Below are positions 13,421-15,786 of a DNA stretch of 15,786 bases, piece after piece. The stretch's first letter is position 1; each line of letters begins with the position of its first letter. The notes under the pieces were generated by a model. The model saw nothing but the letters and a program-made list of their open reading frames with translations. It was not told where the DNA came from and made no database searches. This DNA comes from Coriobacteriia bacterium (GTDB lineage: Bacteria; Actinomycetota; Coriobacteriia; Coriobacteriales; Atopobiaceae), in contig QAKZ01000027.1 of the NCBI GenBank assembly GCA_003150175.1, positions 1 through 15,786 of the forward strand, given 5' to 3'. Both the position numbers and the translations under genes were made by a program.

Positions 13421-14311
13421 ATGGATTCGGCGATACAGAAGTATCGGGCGCTCGTCGAGTGCGCGCGGGCCGGCAGCATCAGCGCCGCCGCGCGCCGGCT
13501 CGCCTACAGCCAGTCGGGCGTGAGCCGCATGGTCGCCGACCTCGAGCGCGAGTGGGGCATCCAGCTGCTCGAGCGCGGCCGCCGCGGGGCGCGCCTGACC
13601 TCTGACGGCGAGCAGGTCATGCCGTTCGTCGAGGCGATCTGCGAGGACCATCGCCGTCTGCGCGAGCGCGTGTCCGAGGTCGCCGGCGCACAGGTCGGCT
13701 CCATCGTCGTGGGGACCTTCTCGTCGGTGGCCACCCACATCCTGCCGCCCGCCATCGAGAGGTTCCGCGAGGACCACCCGGGCATCGAGTTCGAGCTGCG
13801 CATGGGCGACTACTCCGAGATCGAGGGCTGGGTGGCCGACGGCCACGTGGACTTCGGCTTCCTGCCGTACCCGCCGCAGGCGCCGAGGGCCGATCTCGTG
13901 CGCGAGCCCGTGCTCACCGACGAGCTCATGGCCGTCGTTCCGGAGGGGCACCCGCTGGCGGCGAAGCCGCGCATCGCGCTCGCGGACCTCTGCCAGGAGC
14001 CCTTCATCCTGCTCGAGCGCGGCAACGACAACGAGGTCAGCCCCTTGTTCGAGCGAGCAGGGCTAGCGCCGGACGCGCGGCTCGCCACGTGGGACGACTA
14101 CGCCATCATGTCGATGGTCGAGAACGGCCTCGGCCTCAGCATCCTCCCGGGGCTCATCCTCACGCGCTGCCCGTACCGCATCGCCGCCCGCCCCCTCGAC
14201 CCGCCGGCCCGCCGCGAGCTTGCCGCCGTCTACCGCCCCGGGCTTCTTTCCAACGCGGCCCGCGGGTTCCTGGATTGTTTGGGGGCGTGCCCCAGGACCA
14301 GGCTAGCGTGA
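13421..14311 (+). CDS. LysR-family transcriptional regulator
   Basis: A 296-residue LysR regulator. The N-terminal winged helix-turn-helix is clear: YRALVECARAGSISAAARRL, then SQSGVSRMVADLEREWG and IQLLERGRRGARLTSDGEQ (about 8-64). The linker helix follows (70-90), then the periplasmic-binding-protein-like effector domain (GSIVVGTFSSVATHILPPAIERF from about 93, DFGFLP, DELMAVVPEGHPLA, a late MVENGLGLSILPGLIL). Length and layout are normal. The start is ATG 13421 with GGGAAGGGAC in front. Divergent from the EamA transporter across 190 bases, the classic arrangement for a LysR protein and the gene it controls. The ligand is unknown. Confidence 0.94.
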   Translation: MDSAIQKYRALVECARAGSISAAARRLAYSQSGVSRMVADLEREWGIQLLERGRRGARLTSDGEQVMPFVEAICEDHRRLRERVSEVAGAQVGSIVVGTFSSVATHILPPAIERFREDHPGIEFELRMGDYSEIEGWVADGHVDFGFLPYPPQAPRADLVREPVLTDELMAVVPEGHPLAAKPRIALADLCQEPFILLERGNDNEVSPLFERAGLAPDARLATWDDYAIMSMVENGLGLSILPGLILTRCPYRIAARPLDPPARRELAAVYRPGLLSNAARGFLDCLGACPRTRLA

Positions 14312-14315
14312 GCGC

Positions 14316-14350
14316 AAAAAGAGAGGAGGCGCCCGAGGACGCCCCCTCTC
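14316..14350 (-). terminator. Intrinsic terminator of the DUF1846 gene
   Basis: On the minus strand GAGAGGGGGCGTC pairs with GGCGCCTCCTCTC (13 pairs with two G-U), loop CTCG (14350-14321), then TTTTT (14320-14316). It lies right after the convergent lysR stop (14311), so one structure closes the intergenic space; on the plus strand no T-run follows. Confidence 0.9.
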
Positions 14351-14373
14351 CAGTTGTTCCTTCCGTGCGAAGG

Positions 14374-15786
14374 CTACTTGTGGAACAGGCTGTTGCGCTC
14401 GAACTTGGGCTCGCAGCACACGTTGATGCCCAGGCGGCGCAGCACCTCCTCGTCCGTGGACGAGATGATCACCGAGAAGAACGCGTCGCAGCCGCGCAGC
14501 TGCCCCAGCCCCTCGAGCGCGCGGGCCGCGGCCTCGCTCGTCGCCGAGGTGATGGAGAGCGCCATCAGGGTCTCGTCGGTGTGCAGGCGCGGGTTCTTGC
14601 TGCCGAGGTAGTGGGTCTTGAGCTTGCTGATGGGCTCGATCGCAGAGTCGCTGATGATCTCGAGCTCGATGTCGATGCCGGCGACGGACTTGAGCGCGTT
14701 CATGAGCAGCGAGCTCGCGCAGCCCAGGCGCGTGGAGGTCTTTCCCGTGACCACGCTGCCGTCGGGCAAGATCATGGCGCCGGCGGGCGCCCCCGTGACC
14801 TGCTCGCGCGTGAGCGCGGCCGAGCGGGCGGGGGAGTAGTTCTTGTCGATGCCCGCCTTCTGCATGATGGAGCGCAGGCGATCGACCTGCTCGGAGCCTG
14901 TGCCGGTGCGCTTGACCTGCTCGCAGGCCGAGAAGTAGCGCCGGCTGATCTCCATGAGGCTCGCCTCGCGGCACGCCTCGTCGTCGCTGATGGCGAAGCC
15001 GACCATGTTCACGCCCATGTCGGTGGGGGACTGGTAGGGGCTCTCGCCGAGGATCTTCTGCATGAGGGCTCGGACCACGGGGAAGGCCTCGACGTCTCGG
15101 TTGTAGTTGACGGTGGTCTTGCCGTAGGCGTCGAGATGGAACGAGTCGATGATGTTCGCGTCGTCGAGGTCGGCGGTCGCGGCCTCATAGGCGATGTTCA
15201 CGGGGTGCGACAGCGGCAGGTTCCACACAGGGAAGGTCTCGAACTTGGCATAGCCCGCCTCGATGCCGCGCTTGTGCTCGTGGTAGATCTGGCTGAGGCA
15301 GGTCGCGAGCTTGCCGGAGCCGGGGCCGGGGGCCGTCACCACGACGAGCGGGCGGGTGGTCTCGACGTACTCGTTCTTGCCGTAGCCCTCGTCGGAGACG
15401 ATGAGGTCGACGTCGTGGGGGTAGCCCTCGATGGGGTAGTGCAGCTTGCAGGCGATGCCGAGGTCGGCCAGGCGGTGGCGGAACGCGTCGGCGGCGCCCT
15501 GGCCCGCGTACTGCGTTATGACGACGGCCGCGACCTGCATCCCGTTTGAACGGAAGAGGTCGACGAGGCGCAGGACGTCCTCGTCGTAGGTGATGCCGAG
15601 GTCGCCGCGGGCCTTGTTCTTCTCGATGTGGTTCGCGTTGATGGCGATGATGACCTCGACGTCGGCCGCGAGGCTCTTGAGCATGCGGAACTTGACGTCG
15701 GGCTCGAAGCCGGGCAGCACGCGGGAGGCGTGGTTGTCGTCGAAGAGCTTGCCGCCGAACTCGAGGTAGAGCTTGCCGCCGAACTG
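14374..15786 (-). CDS. DUF1846 domain-containing protein, 5' end outside window
   Basis: A 470-residue C-terminal part of a protein family of about 500 residues; roughly 25-30 N-terminal residues are missing. The frame is open to the window edge (LYLEFGGKLFDDNHASRVLPGFEPD at the visible N-terminus), so the apparent start at 15720 is only an internal GTG. Family hallmarks: INANHIEKNKARGDLGI, VVITQY, APGPGSGKLATCLSQ (a P-loop-like GPGSGK), YAKFETFPVWNLPLSHPVNIAYEAATADL, TTVNYNRD, SPTDMGVNMVGF and HYLGSKNPRLHTDE. Such proteins are widespread in anaerobic and lactic Gram-positive bacteria. Structures resemble nucleotide/kinase-like folds, but a firm biochemical role is not known to me. It ends with LGINVCCEPKFERNSLFHK and a strong terminator. 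Confidence 0.93.
   Translation of the reverse strand, partial: QFGGKLYLEFGGKLFDDNHASRVLPGFEPDVKFRMLKSLAADVEVIIAINANHIEKNKARGDLGITYDEDVLRLVDLFRSNGMQVAAVVITQYAGQGAADAFRHRLADLGIACKLHYPIEGYPHDVDLIVSDEGYGKNEYVETTRPLVVVTAPGPGSGKLATCLSQIYHEHKRGIEAGYAKFETFPVWNLPLSHPVNIAYEAATADLDDANIIDSFHLDAYGKTTVNYNRDVEAFPVVRALMQKILGESPYQSPTDMGVNMVGFAISDDEACREASLMEISRRYFSACEQVKRTGTGSEQVDRLRSIMQKAGIDKNYSPARSAALTREQVTGAPAGAMILPDGSVVTGKTSTRLGCASSLLMNALKSVAGIDIELEIISDSAIEPISKLKTHYLGSKNPRLHTDETLMALSITSATSEAAARALEGLGQLRGCDAFFSVIISSTDEEVLRRLGINVCCEPKFERNSLFHK

Noticed and set aside
15736..15786. Internal direct repeat (TTCGGCGGCAAGCTC twice) in the DUF1846 gene
   Set aside because: It encodes FGGKL-YLE-FGGKL, which I recall as a normal conserved segment of this family, not a recent duplication.

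Overview
The window is GC-rich, gene-dense bacterial chromosome carrying 13 ordinary-sized protein genes (two cut by the window edges), one probable 33-codon leader ORF, and several clear intrinsic terminators. Gene content and protein style suggest a fermentative, anaerobic actinobacterium of the class Coriobacteriia (Olsenella/Collinsella/Atopobiaceae-like). The clues are an oxygen-sensitive class III ribonucleotide-reductase activase, an LDH-family 2-hydroxyacid dehydrogenase, a cytosolic-type asparaginase, a DUF1846 protein and strong use of G/C-ending codons. That placement is inference; there is no rRNA or other marker gene here.

Layout. Minus-strand block 1-5624: an MgtA-type Mg2+ P-type ATPase (3' end outside the window) preceded by a roughly 240-nt structured leader that encodes a small ORF and a terminator-like hairpin. 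Next come a BrnT/BrnA-type toxin-antitoxin pair, two unrecognised proteins that appear to form an operon (219 and 235 aa), and nrdG without nrdD. Plus-strand block 5731-9678: ettA (ABC-F translation factor), an L-lactate/malate-family dehydrogenase, and a type I L-asparaginase, with intrinsic terminators after ettA and the dehydrogenase. Minus-strand block 9724-13230: a polar amino-acid ABC permease and its lipoprotein binding protein (no ATPase gene), a Cof-type HAD phosphatase, and an EamA/DMT exporter. The exporter gene is divergent from a plus-strand LysR regulator (13421-14311). A DUF1846 gene (5' end outside) closes the window on the minus strand.

How the parts may work together. The LysR regulator probably controls the divergent EamA transporter. 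Asparaginase converges on the amino-acid uptake genes, which fits amino-acid scavenging but is not proof. BrnA probably autorepresses its operon through an inverted repeat around the brnT promoter. The two unknown proteins and the TA pair look like a small accessory cassette between housekeeping genes.

The most interesting signals are: (1) the mgtA leader, with a small ORF, an exact 13-nt duplication of the translation-start region, a segment between the copies complementary to both, and a hairpin containing the small ORF's stop codon; (2) a palindromic/tandem repeat (11300-11359) that supplies the stop codon of the HAD gene; (3) Arg in place of the usual lactate-specifying Gln in the LDH-family enzyme; (4) the uncharacterised two-gene operon next to BrnTA, with a perfect palindrome at its probable start site.
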